Notes: generated from the sequence alone by a model not told the origin. DNA of 64,000 bases from Gluconacetobacter tumulicola (GCF_014174215.1 NZ_JABEQL010000002.1:62001-126000), one strand, 5' to 3'; counted from the first letter of the stretch, positions 26,357 through 35,257 are shown. Program-made: numbers and translations.

Positions 26357-28552
26357 CTAGGCGCGCGCCTGGAACCATTCGGCGCGGAACGGCATGCGGT
26401 CCGGCCGTCGTCCTGTGGCGTGGAGCAATGCCTGCGAGATGGCGGGGGCCAGCGGCGCCACCATGATCTCGCCCGCGCCCTGGGGCGGCCGGTCGCTTTC
26501 GACGATGACCGGAACAATTTCGGGCATTTCGGCGATGGACAGCAGCGGATAGTCGACGAAGTTCGACTGTTCCGCCGCGCCGTCGCGGAAGGTGATTTCG
26601 CTTTTCAGCGCGGAGGTCAGGGCAAAACCGATTCCGCCCTGGATCTGGGCGTTGAAGGTATTGTGGTTGACGACCAGCCCGGCATCCATCGCGCAGACCA
26701 CGCGGGCCACCTTCCAGCGGTCGCCCACGCGCTTGAGTTCCACCACCTCGGCGCACTCCGACACGAACGAGCCGCCGCGCCCGAAATAGGTGTTGAAGGC
26801 GATGCCGCGCGCGATGTCCGGGCCGGCCGGCCGGTCCCATCCCGCCGCCTGGGCGGCCGCGTCCAGGACCCGCAGCCCGGCGGGGTAGTTGCGCAGCAGG
26901 TGTCGGCGATAGGCGTACTGGTCGATGCCGGCATGATGGGCGAGATCGGTGATGAAGCTTTCCCAGAACAGCACGCCGGCGCTCGACCCGACCGAGCGCA
27001 TGAAATAGACCGGGATCGGCAGCGGCGTCTGGATGACGTCCACATGGAAATTGGGGATGGCGTAGGTCTGCTGGTACAGCCCGTCGACCATGCTTTCGTC
27101 ATAGTCGCCCAGCGGTGTCTTGGTCAGCCAGTTCGGCCGGGTGGTGGCGAACAGCGACTGGCCGCAGACCCGCGCGTGGACCGCCAGCGGGTAGCCCTCG
27201 GCATCCAGCACCGCGCGCAGCCGGCCCTTGTTGTTGGGCCGGAAATGATCGTGCTGGATATCCATCTCGCGCGTGCGGATCAGCTTGACCGGGCGGCCGA
27301 GCGCCTTGGCCGCCCTGGCCGCCTGCGCGACGAAGGCCGGCACGATCTTGCCGCCGAAACTGCCGCCCAGGAAGCCGACATGCAGGTGAACCTGGTCCTC
27401 GTGCATGCCGCAGATCTTGGCCACGGCCGTGACGGTGGCGTCCGTGCTCTGGATCGAGCCCCAGACATCCACCCGGTCCTTCTGCACATGGACCGTTGCG
27501 TTCATCGGCTCCATCGCGGCATGGGCCAGGTGGGGAACGCTGAAGCGGCTTTCGATCACCCGGTCCGGATGCTGGCCGATGATCTTGAGCGCGTCGCCCT
27601 GCGAGAGCGCCGGCACGCCGATTTCGGCTTCCAGCCCCGCTTCGGCCAGATTGTCGATCAGCGCGGTCGACAGGTGGCCGTTCTCGCCGGCCGAGAAGAC
27701 GACATCCAGCAGGTCGATCGCGCGCTGGGCCTGCCAGTAGCGATCGGCGACGGCGATGACGGCGTCGTCCAGTTTCAGGATGTGACGCACCCCGGGCTGC
27801 TTCAGCACCTCGGCCTCGTTGCGGACGGCGACCAGCCATCCGCCGATGGCCGGCGCGATGCGGATGGCGGCGTTGAGCATGTCCGGCAGCGTGACGTCGA
27901 GCCCGAAGATGGCCGAGCCATTGGTCTTGGCCGCCGTGTCGCGGCGGGGCAGGGATTTGCCGATCAGCCGGAAGGCGCTGCGGTCCTTCAGCGGCGGATC
28001 GGACGGTACGGGCAGCTTCGCCGCGTCGGGGGCCAGCGTGCCGTAGGCCAGCTTTTCCCCCGTCACCCGGTTGTGTACCCAGCCGTCGCGCGTCTCGCAC
28101 TGTCCGGGGGGCACGCCCCAGCGCGTGGCGGCGGCGCTGACCAACATGATGCGTGCCGCCGCCCCGGCCGTGCGCAGCCGGGCGTACAGCTTGGTGGTCG
28201 AGGTGGAGGCGCCTTCCTTCTGCGACGGTTTTTCGTTGCGGAACTGGATCTTGTAGGCGTCGCGCCCCATCACCCAGCGCACGGCGACGGCCGGCCAGTC
28301 GGCATCCAGCTCCTCGGCCAGGATACTGGGCAGGACGGTGTACGAGCCCTGGCCGACCTCCGGCTGGCACAGGCCGAGGGTGACGGTGCCGGCCTGGTCG
28401 ATGAAGATCCAGTCCGTCAGTTCGGATTCCGCGACCTCGCCCCGCCGGGCGATGGCTGCGTCCAGCGGGACGGCCAGCACCGCGCCGAAGGCGGCCGCGA
28501 CCTCAAGGAAACGGCGCCGGCCCAGCAGGACAGGGGATGGGTGGTGCGACAT
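26357..28552 (-). CDS. Molybdenum hydroxylase large subunit (xanthine dehydrogenase/IorB-like), Tat-exported
   Basis: 731 residues with a twin-arginine leader (RRRFLEVAAAFGAVLAVPLDAA) and the aldehyde-oxidase molybdopterin domains: LGLCQPEVGQGSYTVLPSILAEELDADW, a hammerhead domain (GLDVTLPDMLNAAIRIAP), FLGGSFGGKIVPAFV, and a C-terminal QGGIGFALTSAL with the AGEIMVAPLAPAISQAL segment. Related enzymes (isoquinoline 1-oxidoreductase, nicotinate dehydrogenase) hydroxylate N-heteroaromatics or oxidise aldehydes. Signal peptide and cytochrome partner suggest periplasmic action. It starts 14 bases after the 2Fe-2S subunit. Confidence 0.88.
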   Translation of the reverse strand: MSHHPSPVLLGRRRFLEVAAAFGAVLAVPLDAAIARRGEVAESELTDWIFIDQAGTVTLGLCQPEVGQGSYTVLPSILAEELDADWPAVAVRWVMGRDAYKIQFRNEKPSQKEGASTSTTKLYARLRTAGAAARIMLVSAAATRWGVPPGQCETRDGWVHNRVTGEKLAYGTLAPDAAKLPVPSDPPLKDRSAFRLIGKSLPRRDTAAKTNGSAIFGLDVTLPDMLNAAIRIAPAIGGWLVAVRNEAEVLKQPGVRHILKLDDAVIAVADRYWQAQRAIDLLDVVFSAGENGHLSTALIDNLAEAGLEAEIGVPALSQGDALKIIGQHPDRVIESRFSVPHLAHAAMEPMNATVHVQKDRVDVWGSIQSTDATVTAVAKICGMHEDQVHLHVGFLGGSFGGKIVPAFVAQAARAAKALGRPVKLIRTREMDIQHDHFRPNNKGRLRAVLDAEGYPLAVHARVCGQSLFATTRPNWLTKTPLGDYDESMVDGLYQQTYAIPNFHVDVIQTPLPIPVYFMRSVGSSAGVLFWESFITDLAHHAGIDQYAYRRHLLRNYPAGLRVLDAAAQAAGWDRPAGPDIARGIAFNTYFGRGGSFVSECAEVVELKRVGDRWKVARVVCAMDAGLVVNHNTFNAQIQGGIGFALTSALKSEITFRDGAAEQSNFVDYPLLSIAEMPEIVPVIVESDRPPQGAGEIMVAPLAPAISQALLHATGRRPDRMPFRAEWFQARA

Positions 28553-28566
28553 GACCGTGCCTCCTG

Positions 28567-29019
28567 TCACGCCCGCCGGGCGGCGGCGTGGATGGCCGCG
28601 CGGATGCGGATATAGGTCGCGCAGCGGCAGAGATTGGTGATGGCCTGGTCGATATCCTGATCGGTGGGGTTGGGATTGCGGGCCAGCAGGGACGTGGTGG
28701 CCATGATCATGCCCGACTGGCAGTAGCCGCATTGCGGCACGTCCAGTTCGTTCCAGGCCTGGTGCACGGGATTGGTCTCGTCGGTCGGCAATCCCTCGAT
28801 CGTGGTCACGGCGCGCCCGCGCACATGGCCGACCGCCATGACGCAGGTGCGTACGGCCTCGCCGTCCAGATGCATGGTGCAGGCGCCGCACATGCCGATC
28901 CCGCAGCCGAACTTGCTGCCCGTCAGGCCGAAATGCTCGCGCACCGCCCACAGGAGGGGCACGTCGTCGGGCCCGTCGAAGGTGACGGGCTTGCCGTTGA
29001 GGCTGAAAGTGACCGACAT
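28567..29019 (-). CDS. Molybdenum hydroxylase small subunit, (2Fe-2S)-binding
   Basis: A 150-residue IorA/CoxS-type protein with two 2Fe-2S clusters: CGIGMCGACTMHLDGEAVRTC (about 39-60) and CGYCQSGMIM ... CRCATY (about 98-135). It shuttles electrons from the molybdenum site to the cytochrome. AAGGAG lies 5-6 bases before the ATG. A MITE (29062-29224) lies in the 5' leader between this gene and gntR. Confidence 0.93.
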   Translation of the reverse strand: MSVTFSLNGKPVTFDGPDDVPLLWAVREHFGLTGSKFGCGIGMCGACTMHLDGEAVRTCVMAVGHVRGRAVTTIEGLPTDETNPVHQAWNELDVPQCGYCQSGMIMATTSLLARNPNPTDQDIDQAITNLCRCATYIRIRAAIHAAARRA

Positions 29020-29061
29020 CGATGCTCCTTCTGGAAGGCCCGGCGCAGCCGGGCGGTGTCA

Positions 29062-29224
29062 GAGCCTGACCGGAAATGTGGGCTGGTGAGCGAGAGCGGC
29101 CCGACAGGGCCGCGGCCGGCGTGTGTTTTCGAGCATCGCAGCGCAGCGGCCTCTATGGCCGTGAGCAGTGAAGCGCAGAAAACGCGCGTCGGATCGCCAT
29201 CAGCACGCATTTACGGTCAGGCTC
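29062..29224. mobile_element. 163-bp MITE with terminal inverted repeats and TCA target duplication
   Basis: The ends are inverted repeats: the first 27 bases from 29062 match the reverse complement of the last 27 (to 29224) with four mismatches, beginning GAGCCTGACCG on both sides. The element is flanked by TCA at 29059-29061 and 29225-29227, a 3-bp TNA duplication like that made by IS5-family (IS1031-group) elements. No transposase is encoded. The interior is itself palindromic (GCGGCCC-GACA-GGGCCGC at 29096-29113). The right duplication copy is the stop codon of gntR. Removing the element plus one TCA leaves about 39 bases between the genes. Confidence 0.75.
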
Positions 29225-29911
29225 TCAGACGGTGGCGTAGAGCGTGGCGTATGGCCGCGCGCCATCCTGTTCGCGGCTACGCAGCAATTGCAGCACGCCG
29301 GCCGCCAGCCGGGCGTTGTGGTCGCGCATGACGGTGTAGGCGGTCTCGGGATCGCCCGCGACGATCGCCCGCATGACCGCGCCATGATCGTCATGCGACC
29401 GGGTCAGGCGTTCGCCGTTTTCCAGCGGCTGGGCCTGGCGGAACGCGGCTAGGCGGGTGCGCAGGTCGCGCATCAGTTCCGCCAGGGTATGGTTGTGGGC
29501 GCCGCGCCCGATCAGATCATGGAACTGCTGGTTGATGGCCCAGTACGCCTTGCGGTCGCCGCGCGCGGAGGCGTCCTTGCCCTGCTCGTACAGGTCCTGC
29601 AGCAGGCTCTTTTCCAGCGCGTTCATTTTCTGCGACGCCAGTCGGGCGCACAGCGCCTCGATCTCGCATTCCGCGTCCAGCATGTCGGCCAGCTGGTCGA
29701 GGCTGATCTGCGTGACCACCGCCCCGCGCCGGGGCTGGAATTCGATCAGTCCCCTTGCCGCCAGTTCCTTCAGCGCCTCGCGCACCGGGGTGCGCGACAC
29801 GCCGAAGCTGGCGGCCAGGCCCTGCTCGTCCAGTTTCTGGCCGGGCTGCAGCTGGCCATGGATGATCTGTTCGGCCAGGCGGTTATATATATCTTCGGCA
29901 TATGTCGACAT
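29225..29911 (-). CDS. GntR-family regulator, FCD/FadR subfamily
   Basis: A 228-residue protein: winged HTH (about 8-70; YNRLAEQIIHGQLQPGQKLDEQGLAASFGVSRTPVREALKELAARGLI) and an all-helical FCD ligand domain (about 85-215; DAECEIEALCARLA, NQQFHDLIGRGAHN and DDHGAVMRAIVAGDPETAY, which supply metal-binding Asp/His). AAGGAG lies 6 bases before the ATG. It probably controls the surrounding catabolic genes in response to an organic acid. Its TGA stop coincides with the target duplication of the MITE. Confidence 0.9.
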   Translation of the reverse strand: MSTYAEDIYNRLAEQIIHGQLQPGQKLDEQGLAASFGVSRTPVREALKELAARGLIEFQPRRGAVVTQISLDQLADMLDAECEIEALCARLASQKMNALEKSLLQDLYEQGKDASARGDRKAYWAINQQFHDLIGRGAHNHTLAELMRDLRTRLAAFRQAQPLENGERLTRSHDDHGAVMRAIVAGDPETAYTVMRDHNARLAAGVLQLLRSREQDGARPYATLYATV

Positions 29912-29938
29912 GAAGGGCTCCTTGCGTTCAATCCCGCT

Positions 29939-30922
29939 TCAACTGTGTACCAGATTCGGCGGAGACTTGCCCTGCATGCAAGCAGCGATATGATTTTCCA
30001 GCGCCGAGAGCTGCGCGGCCTGCGCCTGCGGCGACCGGCCGGCCAGATGGGGTGTGAGGATGAGATTGGGCAGCGCGCGCAGCCGTGGCGGCGCGAGCGG
30101 TTCGCCCTCGAACACATCCAGCGCGGCGCCGGCGATGACGCCGTCCTCCAGCGCCGCGATCAGGGCCGTGGTATCGACCACGCTGCCGCGCCCGATATTG
30201 ACTAGGAACCCCTGCGGCCCGAGTGCCCGCAGCAATGCGGCATCGACCAGATGGCGCGTCTGCGCCCCGCCGGGGCAGGCCACCACCAGATAGTCGGCGC
30301 GCGTGGCCATGGCCGTCAGGTCGGCCACATGTTCCGCGCCCCTGAAGGGACGCGGGGCGCGGGCGTGATAGAGGACGCGCATGTCGAACCCCAGCGCGCG
30401 GGTGGCGATGGCCTGGCCGATCTGCCCGAAACCCAGCAGGCCCAGCGTGCGCTCGTGCGGCGCCGGGCGCGGCTGGCGCAGATCCTCCCACCGGCCCGCG
30501 CGCACGCCCTGGTCCAGCCGGAGCAGGTCGCGCGAGATGGCCAGCAGCAGCGCCATGGCGTGATCGGCCACCGTGTGGGCGTTTGCGCCGGGGGTATTGG
30601 ATACCAGCACCCCCCGCGCCTGCGCCGCACCGAGATCGACATTCTCGTGCCCCACCCCGGTACACAAGACCCATCGCAGCGCGGGCAGTGCTGCCATGTC
30701 GTCGGCCGACAGCCCGACCGAGCCGTTGGTGACGACAAGACGGACCAGCGCCCGCACCCCCTGGTCGAGCAGCGCGACCGGTGTGGCCGGCCCCGGCCAT
30801 TCGACGACGTTTCCATGCCGCGCCAGCATCATCCAGGCGGGCTCGGCCAGCGGGACGCGCGTCAGGATCGCCATGGCGTCATCGGGTCCGGGCCGGGACG
30901 GGGGGTGGGACAGGCGTGTCAC
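29939..30922 (-). CDS. D-isomer-specific 2-hydroxyacid dehydrogenase family protein
   Basis: 327 residues. The NAD-binding motif is LGLLGFGQIGQAIA, and the catalytic residues are Arg in NIGRGSVVDT, Glu in ALDVFEGEP and His in LILTPHLAGRS. It reversibly reduces a 2-keto acid. The start is GTG 30922, four bases after the upstream VOC gene; an ATG at 30874 is an alternative. It is co-directional with gntR (27-base gap). The substrate is not predictable. Confidence 0.87.
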   Translation of the reverse strand: MTRLSHPPSRPGPDDAMAILTRVPLAEPAWMMLARHGNVVEWPGPATPVALLDQGVRALVRLVVTNGSVGLSADDMAALPALRWVLCTGVGHENVDLGAAQARGVLVSNTPGANAHTVADHAMALLLAISRDLLRLDQGVRAGRWEDLRQPRPAPHERTLGLLGFGQIGQAIATRALGFDMRVLYHARAPRPFRGAEHVADLTAMATRADYLVVACPGGAQTRHLVDAALLRALGPQGFLVNIGRGSVVDTTALIAALEDGVIAGAALDVFEGEPLAPPRLRALPNLILTPHLAGRSPQAQAAQLSALENHIAACMQGKSPPNLVHS

Positions 30923-30926
30923 GGTG

Positions 30927-31340
30927 TCAGGCCGCGACCACGTTCTTGACCGCGCCGCGCCAGCCGCTCTCGGTCATGTCGAAGACGATGCCTTCGGGGG
31001 TCTTGTACTTGACCTCGTAGAACACGTTCGGATCGGTTTCCTTGCGGCCGGTCACATAGGCGCCGCCGGCCTCGGTCACCTTGCTGCCGGCCTCTTCCAG
31101 ACTGTCGACCCAGACGCCGAAATGGATCAGGCCGTAATAGCCCTTCTGATTTTCGAAGCCCGGTACCGGCTCGTCGCCGAAATTCAGCAGCGCGATATTC
31201 ACGATGCCGTCCGACATATAGATGCCCCGCATGGCGCGGCCGGCGCGCTGCATGCCGAAAGCCTGTTCGAAGAATGTCGCCGCCGCCTCGGGGTCCGGCA
31301 CGGACAGGGCGATATGTCTCAGCTTGCTCGTCTCACTCAT
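30927..31340 (-). CDS. VOC protein (second of the catabolic cluster)
   Basis: A 137-residue VOC domain: KLRHIALSVPDPEAAATFFEQAFG, YYGLIHFGVWVDSLEEAG and the C-terminal PEGIVFDMTES. His10, the His of LIHFG and a C-terminal Glu can form the metal site. It is the first gene of the minus-strand catabolic operon, facing away from the hydrolase gene across a 200-base regulatory gap. Confidence 0.85.
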   Translation of the reverse strand: MSETSKLRHIALSVPDPEAAATFFEQAFGMQRAGRAMRGIYMSDGIVNIALLNFGDEPVPGFENQKGYYGLIHFGVWVDSLEEAGSKVTEAGGAYVTGRKETDPNVFYEVKYKTPEGIVFDMTESGWRGAVKNVVAA

Positions 31341-31412
31341 GGGTCACTCTCGTCCTTGATATACGCACGTGCCGCCTGAGCCTCATCAGGGCGGAGCTTC
31401 ACTATGCATAGG

Positions 31413-31456
31413 AATACAATTCTGCGCTACAAAATACTTTGACAGAGAATTGTATT
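31413..31456. promoter_or_regulatory. Divergent control region with 11-bp inverted repeat
   Basis: AATACAATTCT (31413-31423) and AGAATTGTATT (31446-31456) are perfect inverted copies, 33 bases apart (about three helical turns), centred between the divergent VOC and hydrolase genes. TTGACA (31439-31444) overlaps the right arm and could be a -35 element for the plus strand. The TTGTAT half-site is typical of FCD-type GntR operators, so the neighbouring GntR protein is the likely binder (inference). Confidence 0.5.
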
Positions 31457-31543
31457 TTTGCCTAGCCTGCGAGCAAGGCAGGAGGGGTGCGTGTCGACGA
31501 TCGGTCGAAGCCTGCCGTCAAATGGATCACATGATTGAAAAAG

Positions 31544-32535
31544 ATGCAGATCTGTGAGGGCGGGCGATTGGTGCGTGACGATTTCCTGTGCGATCCGACG
31601 GGTTTTGCCCAGCTGACGCCGGAGCAGCGCGCTCGCATGCGGACGATCGGGGCGTGCTGGAACGACGATATCGTGGCCCATCGTGCGGAGATGGTGGCGC
31701 TGTATTCCCCGCTGGCCGCCGGCGCGCCCAAGGCCGCGAAGGTTGTCCGTGACATTGCCTACGGACCCGACGCGCGGCAGGTGCTCGACATCTTCTGCCC
31801 CGACGGTCAGGCGGGGGCGCGGCCGGTCGTCGTCTTTATCCATGGGGGGCGTTTACCCGTGGTGCCAAGAGCGCGAATGGCGAGATCTATGACAATGTCC
31901 TGCACTGGTTCGCCCGGCTGGGCTATGTCGGCGTCAATGTCGAATACCGTCTGGCGCCTGCCGTCACCTGGCCCGATGGCGCGTGGGACGTGCTGGACGC
32001 GCTGACCTGGGTGCGGGACAGCATTGCCGCCCATGGCGGCGACCCGGCGCGGGTGCATGTGATCGGCCATTCGGCGGGCGGCAGCCATCTGGCCACCGCC
32101 GCGCTGGAGCCGGGATTGGGCGGGCTGCCGGCGGGGGTTCGCAGCCTGGCGCTGGTCAGCGGCCGACTGCGTGCCGACCGGCGCCCCGACAACCCCAATG
32201 CGGGCAATGTGGCGGCCTATTTCGGCCCGGACGAAAGCCTGTATGCCGCGCGATCGCCCGTGAGCCGTGCCGCGGACTGCCCGCTGCCGGTGCTGGTGGC
32301 CGTTGCGGAATTCGAGAACCGGCACCTGGATACGTACGGCGCGGAATTTGCGCACGCCGTGGCGCGGGCAGGCCGGGTGCCTGTGCGCTGGGTCCGCCTG
32401 GCGGGCCACAACCACACGTCGATCGTCGCCCATCTCAACACCGGAGAGGAAGGATTTGGCCGCGCGCTCGATGCCTTCTTCCGCTTAAATGATTCCGTGT
32501 CCGATTCGGAACGGAACCGAACAGGAGCCTCGTAG
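31544..32535 (+). pseudogene. Alpha/beta hydrolase (esterase-like) interrupted by a -1 frameshift in a G run
   Basis: The reading frame from 31544 reaches the oxyanion motif FIHGG, then changes frame at the six-G run 31844-31849 and ends at 32005. Adding one G restores AFTRGAKSANGEIYDNVL and continues in the next frame through EYRLAP, the nucleophile elbow GHSAGGS and the catalytic-His region LAGHNHTSIVAHL to 32535, giving a normal alpha/beta hydrolase of about 330 residues. It is either a real mutation, slippage or a sequencing error. In context it would hydrolyse an ester or amide formed in the catabolic pathway. The start codon is uncertain. Confidence 0.8.
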
Positions 32536-32540
32536 GACAG

Positions 32541-33752
32541 ATGCAGAAACGGATCATGATCGTCGGCGCCGGCCCTGTGGGCATGGTCTGCGCCCTGGCC
32601 CTGGGGCGGCAGGGATTCGACGTCACCGTCGTCGAACGCGAGGCCGGACCGGTGATGGACCAGCGCGCGGCGTCGCTGCACCCGACCACGCTGGCCATGC
32701 TGGGCGAGCTGGGCATTGGCGAGACGATTATCGACAAGGGGCTGATCGCGCCGAAATACCAGTTCCACGACCGTGTCAGTGGCGAGATCGTGGCGGAATT
32801 CGACCTGTCCACCATGGCCGACGAATTCCGCTATCCTTATGTGCTGCAATACGAACAATATAAATTCACCGACGATGTCAGCACCCGTTATGCCGACGAG
32901 ATCGGGATTGCGGTGCTGTTCTCGACCGAAGCGACGCAGATCGTCCAGCATGCGGACGGCGTGACCGTCACGCTGGAGCATGACGGTGCGCAGGAGGTGC
33001 GGGAGTACGATTATCTGATCGGCGCCGATGGCGGACGCAGCATCGTGCGCAAGTCGCAGGACATTGCCTTCGAGGGCTTTACCTATGACGAGCGGTTCGT
33101 GAAGATCGCGACCTTCTTCGATTTCGGCGCGCAGCGGCCGGACTATGCCTTCCGCAATTATTTCTCGGACCCGAATGAGTGGTGCAACCTGTTCAAGGTG
33201 CGCGGCGCGGACGGCAAGGGGTTGTGGCGCGCGATCTTTCCCACCCGGGTCGGCGAGTCCGAGGAAGAGGCGCTGAGTCATGCCGGCATCCAGGGGCGGT
33301 TGCAGAAATTCTTCCCCAAGGCCGGCGATTACGACATTGCCTATTCCAACATGTATGCCGTCAACCAGCGTGTCGCGGCCACCTTCCGCAGGGGGCGCGT
33401 GCTGCTGGCGGGGGATTCGGCGCATGTGAACAACCCGATCGGCGGCATGGGCATGAATGGCGGCATTCATGACGCCGTCAATCTGAGCGAGAAGCTGGGC
33501 CAGGTTCTGCGCGGCGAGGCCGATGCGGCGGTGCTGGACCTGTACAGCCGGCAGCGGCGCAAGGCCGCGGTGGATTTCGTCCAGGCCCAGACCATCCAGA
33601 ACAAGCGCCTGCTGGAAGAACGCGACCCTGAAATCCGCGCCCGGCATCTGCGTGACCTGCGCGACGCGGCCGCCGACCCCGAACGGGCCCGGGCCTTCAT
33701 GCGGCGCGCGTCGCTGGCCGACAGCCTGAAGGCGGCGGCTTCCGTGACCTGA
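32541..33752 (+). CDS. FAD-dependent aromatic monooxygenase
   Basis: A 403-residue class A flavin hydroxylase. GxGxxG is IMIVGAGPVGMVCALALGRQGF, the DG motif is YLIGADGGRSIVRK (about 160-173), and the FAD ribityl motif is VLLAGDSAHVNNPIGGMGMNGGIHDAVNL (about 290-315). It resembles 3-(3-hydroxyphenyl)propionate or hydroxynicotinate hydroxylases and would hydroxylate an aromatic ring with NAD(P)H and oxygen. It starts 5 bases after the frameshifted hydrolase. Confidence 0.88.
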   Translation: MQKRIMIVGAGPVGMVCALALGRQGFDVTVVEREAGPVMDQRAASLHPTTLAMLGELGIGETIIDKGLIAPKYQFHDRVSGEIVAEFDLSTMADEFRYPYVLQYEQYKFTDDVSTRYADEIGIAVLFSTEATQIVQHADGVTVTLEHDGAQEVREYDYLIGADGGRSIVRKSQDIAFEGFTYDERFVKIATFFDFGAQRPDYAFRNYFSDPNEWCNLFKVRGADGKGLWRAIFPTRVGESEEEALSHAGIQGRLQKFFPKAGDYDIAYSNMYAVNQRVAATFRRGRVLLAGDSAHVNNPIGGMGMNGGIHDAVNLSEKLGQVLRGEADAAVLDLYSRQRRKAAVDFVQAQTIQNKRLLEERDPEIRARHLRDLRDAAADPERARAFMRRASLADSLKAAASVT

Positions 33753-33796
33753 TTTTCTGCCCGCTTCGTGCCATGCCCCCAGACAAGGATCGCAGA

Positions 33797-35107
33797 ATGC
33801 CCCTCGCCAATGTCGAGACGTCCGCCATTCCGGCGACGTCGGCCCCCAGGACGAAGCCCGGCGCCGGTCCCCTTGGCTGGTATACGGGCCTGTCGAAGGT
33901 CGAAAAGATCACCTTCTGGAGCTGCTATGGCGGCGTGGCGCTGGATGCGATGGATCTGCGCATCTTCAGCTTCCTGATCCCTGTGCTGATGAAGGCCTGG
34001 CATGTCGCGCCCGCCCAGGCCGGGCTGCTGGGCAGCGCGGCCCTGTACGCGGCGGCGGCCGGCGGGTGGATGACCGGCCTGCTGGGCGACTGGTTCGGGC
34101 GCGTGAAGGCGATGCAGTTCACGATCGTCATCTATTCGCTGTTCACGTTCCTCAGCGGCTTCGCCACCAGCTACGAGCAATTGTTCATCTGCCGGACGAT
34201 CCAGGGGTTCGGTTTCGGTGGTGAAATCACCGCCGGCGTGGTGCTGATGGCCGAGATCGTCGGGCATCGGAACCGGGGCCGCGCCGTGGGATGCCTGCAA
34301 AGCGGCGTGGCCGTGGGCTGGGCCCTGGCCGCCATCATCGCCAGCGTCGCGATTGCGCTGCTGCCGGAATCCATTGCCTGGCGCGCGGTGTTCTGGTCGG
34401 GCATCCTGCCCGGGCTGCTGCTGATCGTGATCCGGCGGCATGTGGACGAGCCCGCAATATACAAGGAATGTCGCGAGCAGGCGATCGAGCGTGCGGCGCG
34501 AATGAAGATCCATGACATTTTCCGCCCCGCCATCCTGCGGCGGACGACGCTGTCCACCGTGCTGGCCCTGGGCGTGCAGACCAGCGGCCTGGGCATTTCG
34601 ACCTGGCTGCCCGCCTATCTGACGCTGTCGCGCCACCTGTCGCACGGTGCCACCGGGCTGTATGTCATCGTGCTGACGGCGGGTGCCTTCTTTGGCTATA
34701 TCGGCAGCGCCTATCTGTCGGATCGCTGGGGCCGGCGGCCCAATTTCCTTGTCTATGTTACGGGCAGCATTGCCATCCTGGCCATCTATCTCTGCCTGCC
34801 GATGCCGGGTTGGGCGCTGCTGGTGGCGGGCTTTCCGCTCGGCTTCTTCTCGCAGGGGCTCTATGGCGGCATGGGCACCTTCTTTTCCGAACTGTTTCCC
34901 ACGGCGATCCGTGCCAGCGGCACCAGCTTCGCCTATAGCGCCGGGCGCCTGGGTGCGGCGTCGGGCGTGGCCTTGGTGGGCGCGCTGGCCCATGGGGTGG
35001 GGATCGGCGCCGCGCTGCTGTGGGTCTGCCTGGCCAGCTATGTGCTGGTGCTGATCGCGACGATCCTGCTGCCCGAGACCGGTCGGAACGGGCGCCTCGC
35101 CCACTGA
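33797..35107 (+). CDS. MFS transporter, aromatic acid:H+ symporter type
   Basis: A 436-residue, 12-helix major facilitator. The loop 2-3 signature is GLLGDWFGRVKAM, and the DAMDLRIFSFLIPVLM helix resembles the Asp-containing helix 1 of aromatic-acid symporters; loop 8-9 has YLSDRWGRRPNFLV. ATG 33797 was chosen for its AAGGA 7 bases upstream; 33773 is possible. It probably imports the pathway substrate across the inner membrane. A rho-independent terminator follows. Confidence 0.87.
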   Translation: MPLANVETSAIPATSAPRTKPGAGPLGWYTGLSKVEKITFWSCYGGVALDAMDLRIFSFLIPVLMKAWHVAPAQAGLLGSAALYAAAAGGWMTGLLGDWFGRVKAMQFTIVIYSLFTFLSGFATSYEQLFICRTIQGFGFGGEITAGVVLMAEIVGHRNRGRAVGCLQSGVAVGWALAAIIASVAIALLPESIAWRAVFWSGILPGLLLIVIRRHVDEPAIYKECREQAIERAARMKIHDIFRPAILRRTTLSTVLALGVQTSGLGISTWLPAYLTLSRHLSHGATGLYVIVLTAGAFFGYIGSAYLSDRWGRRPNFLVYVTGSIAILAIYLCLPMPGWALLVAGFPLGFFSQGLYGGMGTFFSELFPTAIRASGTSFAYSAGRLGAASGVALVGALAHGVGIGAALLWVCLASYVLVLIATILLPETGRNGRLAH

Positions 35108-35113
35108 CGCGTG

Positions 35114-35145
35114 CCCCGGCACACGGGCCGGGGATTTCGTTTCTT
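35114..35145 (+). terminator. Rho-independent terminator after the MFS gene
   Basis: A hairpin with a 7-bp stem, CCCCGGC (35114-35120) and GCCGGGG (35127-35133), with a 6-base loop, followed by the T-rich ATTTCGTTTCTT. It closes the hydrolase-monooxygenase-MFS operon. Confidence 0.7.
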
Positions 35146-35257
35146 CCAAGAAATTTCTTTGCGCCGGCCGTGGTGCCGGTGTCCGCGATCCGCGTGAATC
35201 GCTCATCAGGCCGGCAGATGGCATGCCTGATGGGCGCGGCGGGATTTTTTACTGCTC

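Noticed and set aside
26351-28615. 754-codon plus-strand frame opposite the Mo hydroxylase
   Set aside because: Mirror frame of the molybdopterin subunit; the minus-strand product has all the family motifs.
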